Assembly: GCA_019914945.1 (NCBI GenBank)
Contig: CM034100.1
Location: 14,271,096-14,335,095, forward strand
Direction: 5' to 3'
Source of the DNA: Typha latifolia
Taxonomy: Eukaryota; Streptophyta; Magnoliopsida; Poales; Typhaceae
Length of the DNA: 64,000 nt
Part shown: positions 41,300 through 53,105 of the stretch, piece after piece
How positions within the stretch are numbered: the first letter of the stretch is position 1
How the letters are laid out: each line of letters begins with the position of its first letter
Program-made: the position numbers and the translations under genes
Notes under the pieces: generated by a model
Told to the model about the DNA's origin: nothing
Database searches by the model: none
What the model saw: only the letters and a program-made list of their open reading frames with translations

Positions 41300-44200
41300 T
41301 TAGTCTCCTGAGTTTACTTCTTGCTTGCATACTGGGCAGAATGTGCCCCATTTTGTCAGCCATGAGTCAACACATATTGAATGAAATTCTGCAAAAGAAA
41401 TTGTCATAGCAAAAAGAAATGGGAAAAAGACACTTTTTCCATTTAAAATTTAAAATATTAAATAAATAGGCTAGTCAAGCTAGCTGACCAATCAAATACA
41501 GAATCTATGGATTTCCAGTAATGCACACAAGTCAAAAGAGACTTTATTCATCTCTTCGGAGATATTTGTACATGAAGAAGATGCAAGTATCTCACTTGTC
41601 ATCTGTGCTTTAGGCCTTTTAGCCCAAAGCTCAAAGTTTACTCTCTTTTCACATTTTCTTCTATTTGCATGAAATAGAAGAAACAGTAGCTGGGAATCCA
41701 GGACTCCAACCCAATAGATTGAAAAAAAAAAACCTTCAATAGTATGGTTGCATCTAGGGGATGTAACCAAATTGGGTTTTAAATGGATATGTTATTATAA
41801 TATCCATATCTGATCTATTTATTATCGGATTACTTTGGACTTGAATCAAATTCAAATTCAAGTGGATAACATAGTGGATTCAAATTCCTCACAAATAACT
41901 AGTATACTATAAAATAAGAAATATAATAATCTTATTATAAAGCAACTTTCGGCATTCAATTATGATAGTTTAATAGTTAAAAATTAGAACATAATATTTT
42001 AATCATCTCACAAAAAATGATACAAGCTTAACATATTAAGCAAACATAATAATAGATCGAAACATTATTTTTTGAGACTCGAGATTATTCATACTTTATA
42101 AAAGTTAGAGTAATCCAAGACTCTATTTATATATTTTAAAAATTGGACTACATAACCATTGTCTATGGCCTTAAAAAAAACTATATATTAATCGGAGCTC
42201 CGATTAATACTTAGTCAGGATCTGTTCCAAATGCGGATCTAATCGGATCCGAAACTATTCAAACCGGATCCGACCCATCTATTATATGGATCGAAAAATT
42301 GAGATTCAACTCCGAGTTAGTCGGATTAGGAGTGGATTCGATAAAGAATAATTTGGATCTGGTTACACTCTAGCTGCATCTACATATAGCTCCATGACTT
42401 TTGATAAGCCCTATATATCACTTCCTCTTTTTCCATTACGAGATATGACTCATGTGCAAGTGTCAGTAAACGATGTTTTAAAGCACCAGAATATTTATGC
42501 AAACTGCAAAAGTTTAAATTGCTAATCTCACAACTGCATACTTCACGATTTCTATTGAATAACCATATATGAGAATTCTTGAGCATTGTAAAATGACCAA
42601 GGACTTTAAAATTTTATTAGGAGGCTGCCAGGTTTAACTTAACATACTAGGCCCTCACCATCTGTCTCAACAAAAATCCATCAGTTATTTAAGGCAAAGT
42701 TCTCATTTATGCATTCAGGAAACTTTTAAAAGTGATAACTCAAAGAGTGCATCTTACCATGTAGACAGGGCAGAACTCTAAGCATTTCCCCATCTTTGTA
42801 GTCTTCGAGACAGATAGCACAGGTCTCTGATATTCTCTTGCCAATTAAGCAGGCAGTTTTGAAAGTGAAGCTAGGAAGTATTTCCACTGCATGTCTCTTC
42901 ATACTAGGTGGCCGGTTGTGGACTCCATTTCGGAGAAGCCGACAATTTCGAGCAAATAGAAAAGTTGCAAGAACTGATATGATGACAACAAGAGAAACAA
43001 AAGAAATTACCAACACCGTTCCAGCAGTCTCATCAATTGAAGAGTCTATACAGCATTCCCCATCTTCACCTCGAGCAAACTTCTTCAAAGTCTCTCCTGC
43101 CATCTTTGAAACAAACACTGCATGTATGTTTATGCCCGCAGAGTTCCCAATCACTAAGAAAAGAAACAAATTTGGTGATGGTAAGGAAAGACGAAAACCG
43201 AAACCAGCTAAGCAGTCCTATGATATGAAAAAATATAGAAACTACAACCTTATGCAACGAAGATAGAAGAAATTATTTTTTATTGCACTACCAACTAAGA
43301 GAGCACCATCTCTCAACAGATGAGCAGTTTAGTTTAATCCCAAAAAATTCCTCAACACACATATGCACATTTAACAAAGAATACTATCCGAGAACTTGTA
43401 TAAAACAAAGACAGATAAGTGATCACATAAACTTTAACATTAGTCAGTTGTCTTTGATGAAGTCTTACTACTTTAGCTCATGCAGAAGGAGAAGTAACAT
43501 CGACTTTCCTTTAAATTCTAAACCTTACTATTTATATAGCAATATAAGATACTTTTATTGAATAAATGGAAGGATCATAAAATATCTTAGGATGGCCTCA
43601 AGAAATGATCACCTCACAAACTGAAATAGAAAGATTATGCGCAAGGCTCATAATTTACTGTGGCCTCTGGATATTACTGAAAGAGGAAGATAATCTGAAA
43701 GTTTCATAGTCAACAGTCAACAATATAACAAGATGAACAATTTAATTCAACTTTAGAAGTATGACAAGCAAAGAAGGGAAGATGAGCAGCTGAACAAGTG
43801 AGGAATAGAAGGGTACAAAAGGTTGTTCCAAGACTTCAATGTATCAAGAAGTTTCCTAGCATTGCACAAAATATCTGAATCATCTATACCATCATGACTC
43901 CTAGAATTATAATCTTACTCAGTTATTCTCTAAGTAGGCTTAGTGGTCCAAACTGACCTAGAAGAAGCATTGCATCAACATGCAGGTTGCAGCTACCTTT
44001 TCCACTCATCTTAAAAAATACTAGTACTTGCTACAAAGCATAACCATGGACATGGGTCACAGAGATCAAAGAAATCAAAGAATGCTTATTCCTAGTCTCA
44101 TACGACAACAATGTCTTGCAATATACATCATTTTCTTTATTTATCTGGTTGTTCCTTGTTATAATCAGGTAAAAACACATGTATGGCCGCACATTCATCA

Positions 44201-44956
44201 ACGAAAATAGTACACTTAACAAAATATCCAAAACCTTGGACGAGTATTGGTAATTAAGATGCAAGAATAAACAAGATAGCATTTACGCAACACACTAGCC
44301 CTTACTATGTCACAAGCTCCAATTTTGTTCTCTTTCAAAACCATAAAACCAAACCTAACTGGGGAGATGGAGAAGTAGTCACCTCCAATCTCATTGATTC
44401 AAGGCTAGACTAAAAGAAGAATCAGAGCTATCATCATGAACATTTTCATTTTTAAAAAAAAAAATCAATTTTCCGTTAATTAAACGAAGCAAAATGAAAT
44501 CCTCTACTCACTGGAGTACAAGCTGCTCTTCTCCTGATCATCATTAATAATCGTCGCATCGAATCCACCGTCCTGTGCAGCCCTAATCTTCTCCTCGAAG
44601 CTACAAACCCCCCTCGCGATCAGCACAAACCTTGCGCCGCCGCCTCCCCCGCCACGGCTCCCATTATTCCTCAGCGGAGAGCAAGCATCAACCGGATCGG
44701 CGACGTGCAGAGACCCGCAAATCCCCGAAGCATCGATCGGAGCGGCTGGAATCAAACAGAAGATAAAGAAATTGATAGAAAAGAAACAATTTGAAATCGC
44801 AACAGAGTAGAAGCGAAATGGCGAATTACTGAATCGGGCGGGGGCGTCGAGGAAGGTGAAGGAGAAGGGCTTGGATTTGAGGTGGACGAGGGCGGTGGAA
44901 GAGGGGAAGAAGAGAGAGAGGAAGAGGACGGAGAGAGGAAGAGGGCGGTAGTTCAT
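41300..44956 (-). CDS. RMR-type receptor (PA domain-TM-RING-H2)
   Basis: Four exons, minus strand (44956-44830, 44745-44512, 43153-42758, 41388-41300), encode 281 residues. A signal peptide (core [13 protein letters not shown]) is followed by a protease-associated lumenal domain (about 25-155; [56 protein letters not shown]), a membrane helix (about 167-187) and a cytosolic RING-H2 (232-273; CAIC, C250-L-H252, H255, C258, C270-P-V-C273). RMR proteins sort seed storage and other cargo to protein storage vacuoles. The frame stops only eight residues after the last RING cysteine (KQEVNSGD), so the Ser-rich cytosolic tail of longer RMRs is missing; a GT at the GAA|GTAAAC point might instead start a further intron. 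The start at 44956 is chosen because it opens the signal peptide; upstream in-frame codons are Pro-rich leader. Intron 3 holds a hAT-type MITE. Confidence 0.92.
41747..42380. mobile_element. hAT-type MITE in RMR intron 3
   Basis: The element spans 41755-42372. The left end is taggggatgtaacc and the right end reads ggttacactcta, so the reverse complement is tagagtgtaacc, matching the left end apart from a 2-bp indel and one substitution. The flanks are GTTGCATC (41747-41754) and GCTGCATC (42373-42380), an 8-bp target-site duplication with one mismatch. An 8-bp duplication and a TAGGG-type terminus are diagnostic of hAT elements. The interior is noncoding with repeated 'atcggatccga'-like words. 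Confidence 0.8.
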
Positions 44957-45149
44957 GTCGTTGGGAGATTTCTTCTTCTTATTCTTCCGTTGGGTTTCAT
45001 CTCTCTTGGATTGGGTCGGCGACGGAGGCCGACACCTGGGATTTGGGGGGGGAGGGGAGGGAAATGGGTCGGGTTTGGATCGGTTCGTGAGCATAGATAT
45101 GGATGATACGGTTGGGTTGATTTGATTTGATGATTAATCACACTCTCTT

Positions 45150-45151
<2 letters not shown>

Positions 45152-45214
<63 letters not shown>
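45152..45214. repeat. Long (TA)n microsatellite
   Basis: 63 bp of uninterrupted TA dinucleotides about 200 bp upstream of the RMR start codon. Confidence 0.95.
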
Positions 45215-45219
<5 letters not shown>

Positions 45220-45264
45220 TTTATGTTATTCATATTTTCACATCTTTATGTGTTTTTTTTAGAT

Positions 45265-45808
45265 AATGAGCCGTAAAAATTAATCTGACCCGATAACCCG
45301 ATACAATAATTTAACTTTTAAAAAAATTTGAATTTAATTTAATCAGATTTAATTAATGATAACCCGATACGATAATCTAACTTTTAAAAAAAATTGAATT
45401 TAATTTAATCAGATTTAATTAATCTAACCTGATAACCTGATACGATAATCTAACTTTTAAAAAAATTTGAATTTAATTTAATCAGATTTAAGTCATACAC
45501 GAATAATTCTTAATTATTAAATGAATTATGTTTGTATTTATTATCTCATATGTTTAACTCATTTATAATCCGATCTATCAACTCGTTTATAACACGATAA
45601 TTTATTTATAAACTGATTAACATATTTATAATTCAAAAAAAAATATCTATAACCCACAAAAATATGTTTATAATCCAAATAATTTATATAAATTTTAATA
45701 ATTTGTATCACTTGATAATCAATTTATAATAACTTGTATAACTCTTTTTAATAAACAGATCATGTTTGCATTTGCAATATCATAGTCCCGATACTATTGC
45801 CACCCTTG
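45265..45808. mobile_element. Decayed non-autonomous DNA element with internal tandem repeat
   Basis: The right edge reads attgccacccttg (45796-45808), whose reverse complement caagggtggcaat is of the form seen at hAT-type MITE ends. The left edge is not clear. Near the left, three tandem units start at 45292, 45358 and 45431 (66, 73 and about 60 bp), each opening gataaccygatac. The rest parallels 8525-9050. Confidence 0.5.
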
Positions 45809-46913
45809 TTTGCCATCATTTCTAACTCTATTATTATTTCTTTGGGTTTTGGTTTGTGGGATGATCTATATATGTATATATAGAGCAGAGAAAGGCAGGT
45901 AATTAATTGGGATGGAAATATGTAAATAATGAAGTCTATGTGCGTGTATTAATTTATGATCCCCTTCCCCAAAACTACCATTTTTTTTTTTAATTTTAGT
46001 TCATTTACTTCTATTTTTTAATAGGACGAGAATTGCACTTCTCATCTTTACTACAGGCTACAGCTAAATGTCATCATTAATTATCATAATTATCTATTTT
46101 CAACGAGTTAATTTTACTAAGCACTGTTAAATCAAAAGGCGATCTTAACATAAACTTTGATACCTTTCTTCACTCGGCGTTTTATCAACCAAACACATGA
46201 AGCTGATAAATTTACCTCCCACTCTGCTTTTGTTGTCTAAATCCTCCTATAAATTGGTGGACTTTCAGAAAACTATCATTTTATTTTCCTTTCTTGTGCT
46301 CTCTATTTCTAAGAGTCAGCTTGGATAGCCCAATTCTCATAGTATTATGTGGGAATTTGACTTTTCTTAAGAAAATTTAGACGATAGGAAAATTTTCTCT
46401 TGTGAAAATTCTCACTGAATTTTTTTCCACTCTCACTCCATTCTCATCTCTCCCTCTCCATATCCTATCACCACTCTCTTCTCTCCTCAAATTCCTCAGT
46501 CCAAACTCCGCCACCACCACCACCACCTCCTCCTCTTCTCCTTTTTTCACCATCATATAACCTCAACTACTACCATCACCTTCTCGTCGTCTTAGTCCCA
46601 TCTCTCTCTTTTTTTTTCTATTTTCCCTGCAAAATTTCTTAAACTATTCAAACATGATAGAGTAAATCAATCCAAAGGGAAAAAAAATCACATAGTTACA
46701 CTTTCAATTACTACGTGTTGAAATTCCTGAGTTTTTTTTCCCCTAATTTACTCAAACAGACCCTGAGAGAGAAGGAAATAATTAAACTATTTTAACTTTA
46801 AAAATGAAGCGGTAACCGCCATTATTAGTCATTTTTACAGTGTGTAATATATTGCCTAAAAATTACATGAGAAATAAACAATATTAAAGTTCTTATTAAT
46901 TGTCTTAGTATTA

Positions 46914-49524
46914 TTACAGTGTTTTGAATAAGGGGGGTTCTCGAACTAATGTAGCTTGTTCGAAAGCATAAGAAATCTCAATTAACTTCGGTTCTGAGCC
47001 CTTTAAACCACCAAAGCAGATGCCAAAGGGAACTCCATATTGGTCATACCCTGCTGGAACACTGATTCCTGGGTATCCACCAATTGCAAGAATACTGGTA
47101 GCAGTTGAATCAGGTGTCACTATTATGGCATCCAATTTATTCTTGGTCATCAACCTCTCTATCCCTTCCATGGAGAGCTGAGCCATTCTGGAGATTGCAC
47201 TTCTCTCAGCAACCCCAATCCCACTAGTGTTTTGAGCCATCAGGAAGATTGTTTGCCCAAATTCTTTCAGCTTTTCCTGCATTTGGACACTACTATTACC
47301 AAAACTTGATCAAATGCCAACAATCTGTGATCTTTTTGGATGTCACTGGAAAAAAAACTCTAACCTGTCTGCCTATTCCTCTGAAGTAGATATGCGCACA
47401 CATACCCCTCAAAACAATTGGATTGTGCATGAAAAACCCTTAAAGATCCTTTAAAGTTTATTAATTTTGTAGTGCCAAAAGTACAAATATTTCTATGCTT
47501 TTCTGCATAGAGATATCAGATAAGGGCATCTTTATCTTTTTGTCTATTAATTACTGAAGATTTTAACTTATACTTGCCAAAAAGTAACACCAAGTTTATC
47601 CATGCAAAAACTAAAGTTTTGAAAGTTATAAAACATACGGATTTTAGAAGACTGCACTCAAAAACTTGAAAACAAAAAGAAAAGAAAAACACTCATACCT
47701 TGATTTTGTGTTTCTTGTTGAAGGCTATTACATCAGCAAGAGACCTAACAGGAGAGGAGGGCAATTGTTCTAGGTAGATACCCAATGATAGCTTAAACTC
47801 AGCTAACAGCGCAACTAGTTCACCACTTTGCATTGCATCAAGGATGATACTCACATTGGCAATCTCGAGATTTTCAATCAAGACAGCACCCCTTTCCCTT
47901 CCACATGTTTCACCAAAATGCAGGAAATTTTGATGCCATGACATTTGAATAAAAATTGCAATCTGATATTTGTTTGCTTATGCATGCTGAGTATAAACTA
48001 ATACCTCATTGTGCTGAAATGCTTCTCAAAAACTTTATACTGCACAGAATTCCTCTGGTTTTCAAAGAATCCCTTCAGGATTCCTAGTCTCTTGCCCTTT
48101 AAGCCTTCTATGTTCAAGAATTGCTTGTAGCCTCCCTGAGGAATATATTTTGATGCTGCCAAAGTTGCTTCTGCATCTTGTGGGTCATACCCAACAATAG
48201 CATCCAAAACATGGACAGCATCAGAAACTGTTCGACAAATGGGACTGGATCACATACATGATACATGCTTCATCAGTAATCATCACCAAAGTAGCTCATC
48301 CGAAAATAAGTAAATTACAGTTTAATCTCCCTAGGTTTTAGCCCAATTTCAATTTACTTTTTGTGTTTCAAAATTAAGCACTTAACCCTTCTGTATTAAA
48401 CACCAAGTTACAACAGTTAGTCAGCTATTAATGGGAGATATGAAAAGATTAACAACCCCACACAAATTCAATGTGATCTGAGGATGTGTAAAAATAGTTT
48501 AGTCACTTACTAACTTGTTTATGGCGAAAAATATTAGCGTCGATGAATCATACTGATTTCAGCTTAAATTGTTGAAAAGTTTAACATTTGCAATCTAGTG
48601 TACAACATAGAAATTAAGTGCTTAAGTTTGAAATACATCAAACTATTAGTGATCAAAATCAAGATACTAATTTTGAACTTACCCAATTGTGTCCTGCCTT
48701 GGAGAGACAGGGATGACCCCAGCACGGCTGGTGAGCCCCACCGTGGGTTTAATCCCCACCACGGAATTCGCGGCGGAGGGGCAGATGATAGACCCATCGG
48801 TCTCCGTCCCGACGGTCACCGCCGCCATGTTCGCCGCCGCGGCAATGGCGGAGCCGCTACTCGACCCACATGGGCCCGCCGACAACACGTAGGGGTTCTT
48901 TGCATCAATGGAAAATTAAAAGGCTTACGCATGGATCCAGTCAAATTATGCCAAAAGATCGGCTGTAAAGCGCAGAAAACCTACCCGTCCCTGCCCGCTT
49001 CGCCCGCACCATCCGCTGGGGATCGCGAAATCCCGGAAGTGGGCCCACTCGCTGAGGCTGGCCTTGCCCAGCACCACTGCCCCCGCCCTCCGCAGCCTCC
49101 GGACCACGCCTGCGTCACGTGCGGCGGCCGAGCCGAGCAAGGCCAGAGAGCCGGCGGTCGTGTTGAGCTGGTCCCGGGTCGCGATGTTGTCCTTCACGAG
49201 AACCGGGATCCCATGGAGGAGCCCTCCTCTGAACTCGCCTCGCCCGCCACCGGTACGTCTCTCCGAGTCGGCCCGGCTCGCCCGGCCCAACGCGGCGGGA
49301 TTCACCTCGATGACGGCGCGGAGCAAGGGGTTGAGGCTGTTGATCCGGTCCAAGTAGTACTGCACGAGTTGCTTGGAGGTGAGGGTGTTGTTGTTGAAGG
49401 CTTGGTGGATGTTCTCGATGGTTGCCTCCTCGAACTCGAATCCATGGATGGTGATGTTGGAAAGTAGGAGTAGGATTAGGATGGAGAAGGAGAAGGAGAA
49501 GGAGAAAGGAGGGAGAGGAGCCAT
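46914..49524 (-). CDS. Amidase (amidase-signature family), gene 1
   Basis: Five exons, minus strand (49524-48985, 48897-48683, 48244-48005, 47897-47699, 47276-46914), encode 518 residues. The N terminus is a hydrophobic probable signal peptide (about 8-28). Amidase-signature residues are intact: Lys111 in PVLVKDNIAT, the Ser cluster 192-194 in CGSSSGSA, and nucleophile Ser216 in TETDGSIICPS. GIKPT and the C-terminal GGYPGISVPAGYDQ, then GICFGGLKGSEPKLIE, are typical. It hydrolyses an amide bond via the Lys-cisSer-Ser triad. Plant relatives are annotated as 'putative amidase At4g34880-like' or 'GatA-like', but the secretory signal argues against a role in organellar tRNA amidation. Substrate unknown. 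The exon 4 acceptor (GGAAG|GG) is not pyrimidine-rich, so that boundary is less sure. It is followed upstream by the tandem paralogue at 53105. Confidence 0.92.
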
Positions 49525-51175
49525 GGTGTTCGAACGGCAAAGCTCGGGCTTGAGGTTGGACCGTTGGAGTGGTTGAATTTTGTCGCGAGCTCTTATCGTT
49601 TAGAGAAAAGTAGAGAAAAAGGTGCGGGTAACAATATTTCAGATATTACTTCTTTTTTATCAGCGGTGAAAACTGATGGGATATGGATATCATATTCCGA
49701 TTTATATTTTGGGTTTGAATACTTATTTAGATACGGATATGGGAAGGATCAGAAAATGGATCAAATAATCTTTCGATAGAAAATCAGATTTTAATTTTAA
49801 TTTTAAATAAATTATAAAATTTATTATTCGGAGACAATTTATATAAAATATTAAGAGTTTTAAAAAAAATTTACATGTCAAATACATATAAATTTATTAA
49901 AATTAGTCTCTAAAAATAATATAAAATATATTATTAGTAATAATATTAATATTTACTATTTGAATAAGTAAACTAAAAATGGTAAGTTAATCAAAAAATA
50001 TAAAGTTAAATAGATATCCGATATTTATATCTATATTCGAAAAATTATATTCCACTCGTATTCATATTTGAATTTTTTTTACCTATATCTGAATTTGCAT
50101 TTGAGTTTTTCTTAAAAATCTTATCCGTATCTGAATCCTATACGAGACCCAAAATATTTTATTCAAATTCAATCCGAATCAAATCGAATAGTAGGTTAAG
50201 TCATAGTTAATGTGACCCAAAATTTTTTATTCTCTCCACTTTCTCTATTCGCCTCATCTTACATCGCCTTTGTTACTCTTATGATTCCATGAATATTGGA
50301 CGACCACTCTTCATCTTCAAACCCTTTTCATGTGCATCGATCTCACCTCTCCCTCCCCCACCATCATCTTCTCTAACCTCTTATCCTTCATCTCCCTTGC
50401 CGCCTTAGCAAACGTCTTCTACTTCTAGTATTATCTTCCGTCGCCACCGCCGACTATGATCTCATGTTTGACCAAGATGTACATAAGGTAGGTTGATTAG
50501 AAAATATATTTAAAAACACTTAATTCATAAATAAGTATGTTTATACGTGAACCAAACGTCACCTTAGCACTAAATTAGTTTAGTTGTTTATCCACAAAAC
50601 TTGTTTAGGGTAACCTATTTAAACTCAATTTTCTCTATCTTATCCACTTCCACCCAATGTTTTATATTTACCAACAAAATTTATTTACACTTTTCCTTTA
50701 GAAAAATATCACCTTAATCAATTATAATTTAAATTCTTATTTCCCTCCCTCTCTCTCCTCTTATCCATTACGATGAGTAGTTTAATAATTTAATAAAATA
50801 TCTCTGAAATTTAATACTTTTTCATGTCTCATTAAATATAACCATGACATGACACCGCTAAACTGATTTACGAACAAACACTCTATTGTCCTAAACCGAT
50901 TTAAGCTACCCTATTCAAGTTTAAAAAAAATTAGCATAGCTAATCAGATTTAGAACGTATACTACATCCAAACACTGCTTATTGCTTAATATTGAAATAG
51001 ATAATAAGCAAGTGTATATAGAAAAGAGAGAGACTCCAATATAATTAGAGTGATAGTCACACATCACATGTGTATGATATCCTTAAAATCAAATTTGGGA
51101 TTCAATTAACAAATTATTCATACTACTCTCCTCCTGCTGCACTTAATTACTTCCAAACTCAAGCTTCTTCATTCT
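49525..51175. other. Spacer between the tandem amidases
   Basis: It holds the promoter of gene 1 and the 3' flank of gene 2. 49670-50190 has a repeated 'ggatatggatatcata'/'tccgtatctgaatc' vocabulary typical of decayed DNA-element repeats. 50220-50480 is a CT-rich stretch. No gene and no clear element ends. Confidence 0.5.
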
Positions 51176-51908
51176 TCAACTGTCTTTGTCTTTGAGATAG
51201 TGAGGAGGTTTCCGAACTAATGTAGCTTGCTCGAAGGCATAACCTATCTCAATTAGCTTTGGCTCCGAACCCTTTAAACCACCAAAGCAAATGCCTAAGG
51301 GAACTCCAGATTGGTCATATCCTGCTGGAATACTTATTCCTGGATATCCACCGATAGCAAGAATACTGCTAGCAGTCGAACCAGGCGTCACTATGGCATC
51401 CAGATTATTCCTGGCCATCACCTTCTCCATCCCATTCTTGGAGAGCTGGGCCATTCTGGAGATTGCTCTTCTCTCAGCAGGGCCTATCCCACTAGTATTC
51501 TGGGACATCAGGAAGATATCTTGGCCATATTCTTTAATATTTTCCTGCATTAATTTTCTACAGTACGTCAATAAACGTTTGTAAAAAATTATATATATAC
51601 ATCAATGTGGAAATTAATCTCTTTATCTTGCCTCGATTTGGTGATTGTTGTTGAAGGCTATTACATCTGCAAGAGTCCTGACAGGAGAGTAGGCCAAGTG
51701 CTGCAAGTAGCTATTCAATGCTAGCTTGAACTCAGCTCCTAAGGCGACTTCTTCACCACTTTCAATTACTCCAAGGATGGTGCTCACATTGGCTATTTCA
51801 ACACTGTCAATCAATATAGCTCCTCTTTGCCTTTCACATTGCAAGAAAACCACTGTATCATAACACTACTTTCTAGTGCGAGTTGTATGTGTACATGTAA
51901 TCTATACA

Positions 51909-51951
<43 letters not shown>

Positions 51952-53105
51952 AGTACTTCATGACGTTGAAATGCTTCTGGTAAGCTATTTGTTGGGCGGA
52001 TCCATTTGGGAAAGCAAAGAAGCCCTTCAGTATCCCTATTCTTTTTCCTTTTAGCCCGTCTGTTCTCAAGAATTGCTTGTACCCACCTCGAGGTATATAC
52101 TTTGATGCCATTCTCGTCGCTTCTGCATCATATGGATCATAGCCGGCAATAGCTTCCAATACTTGGACGGCATCCCACATTGTTCTACAAATTGGCCTGT
52201 TTTCAGAGGAATTTAAGTCGCATCCCTGTACCATTTTTATTTCCCACTATAAGCCAAAGTTGTTAATTGTCAGATTTTAAATTTTTTTTTCTTACCCAAC
52301 TGAGTCTTGCCTAGGAGAGATAGGAATAACCCCAGCCCGGCTGGTCAGCCCCAACGTCGGCTTGATCCCGACGACCGAGTTCGCATCGGACGGGCAGATG
52401 ATCGACCCATCGGTCTCCGTCCCGAGTGTCACCGCCGCCATGTTCGCCGCGGCCGCTATCGCCGATCCACTGCTTGACCCGCATGGATCCGCGGTCAGAT
52501 TATACGGATTCTGCGCTAGATAACGAGTTGACTAAAAAACTTTTGTTTAATGAACGGATCAGTATATAATAATAGATGTAATGCTCGCTCACCTTTCCCT
52601 GGCCGGAGCGCGCACACCACCCACTGGGCGCGTTGAGGGATCGAAAGTTAGCCCACTCGCTAAGACTGGCCTTGCCGAGTACCACGGCGCCGGCTCGCCT
52701 CAGCCGGTAAACCACTCCGGCGTCGCGGCTGACAGCCGAGCCGAGCAGCGCGAACGAGCCGGCCGTGGTGTTGAGGCGGTCCCAGGTGGCGATGTTGTCC
52801 TTGAGGAGGATAGGTATGCCGTGGAGCCCGCCGCATGGGCCGCGCCCGAGTTGCCTCTCGCGGTCGGCTCGGTAGGCGAGCCGGAGAGCGTCGGGGTTGA
52901 CCTCGATGACGGCGCGGAGGACGGGGTTTAAGGATTGGATTTGGGTCAAGTAGTAGGTTACGAGCTGTCTAGAAGTGAGGCTGCCGTTTGTGAAGGCTTT
53001 TTGGATTTCATTGACGGTGGCCTCCTCAAACTCGAAAGTGTGGCAATTGATGATGGTAGTAGCAAGGAGAAGGATGCTGAATAGAGTGGAGAGGAGTTGG
53101 AACAT
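51176..53105 (-). CDS. Amidase (amidase-signature family), gene 2
   Basis: Five exons, minus strand (53105-52593, 52510-52296, 52196-51957, 51830-51632, 51544-51176), encode 511 residues. Exons 2, 3 and 4 are 215, 240 and 199 bp, exactly as in gene 1, so the two arose by tandem duplication. A secretory signal (about 3-22) precedes catalytic Lys102 (PILLKDNIAT), the Ser cluster in CGSSSGSA and nucleophile Ser207 in TETDGSIICPS. The C terminus has GGYPGISIPAGYDQ and ends RKPPHYLKDKDS. The exon 4 donor is GC (GAG|GCAAGA) where gene 1 has GT. The exon 3 donor is directly followed by a (TA)n microsatellite. A TATA-like element lies about 80 bp upstream of the start. An active secreted or endomembrane amidase is likely; the substrate is unknown. 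Confidence 0.93.
51911..51946. repeat. (TA)n microsatellite at the start of amidase 2 intron 3
   Basis: 36 bp of AT dinucleotides beginning about 10 bp inside the donor (exon ends at 51957 on the minus strand). Confidence 0.9.

Larger units (their letters stand above)
44957..46913. other. Intergenic between RMR and amidase genes
   Basis: The first 170 bp are the RMR leader/promoter. Then come a long (TA)n tract and an AT-rich dispersed repeat (45265-45808). 46330-46760 begins 'cttggatagcccaattc' and ends 'tactcaaacagaccc', which recalls degenerate terminal repeats of a small DNA element but is too weak to call. No gene seen. Confidence 0.5.

Noticed and set aside
46330..46760. Possible small DNA element ('cttggatag' ... 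'aaacagaccc')
   Set aside because: The ends only loosely complement each other and no target-site duplication is visible.
48598..49467. 289-codon plus-strand frame opposite amidase 1
   Set aside because: It is the antisense of a GC-rich conserved coding exon; its long length is due to codon bias on the real strand.
49670..50190. Possible second hAT-like element with 'ggatatggatatcat' words
   Set aside because: The vocabulary is suggestive, but the right terminus and a duplication could not be found.
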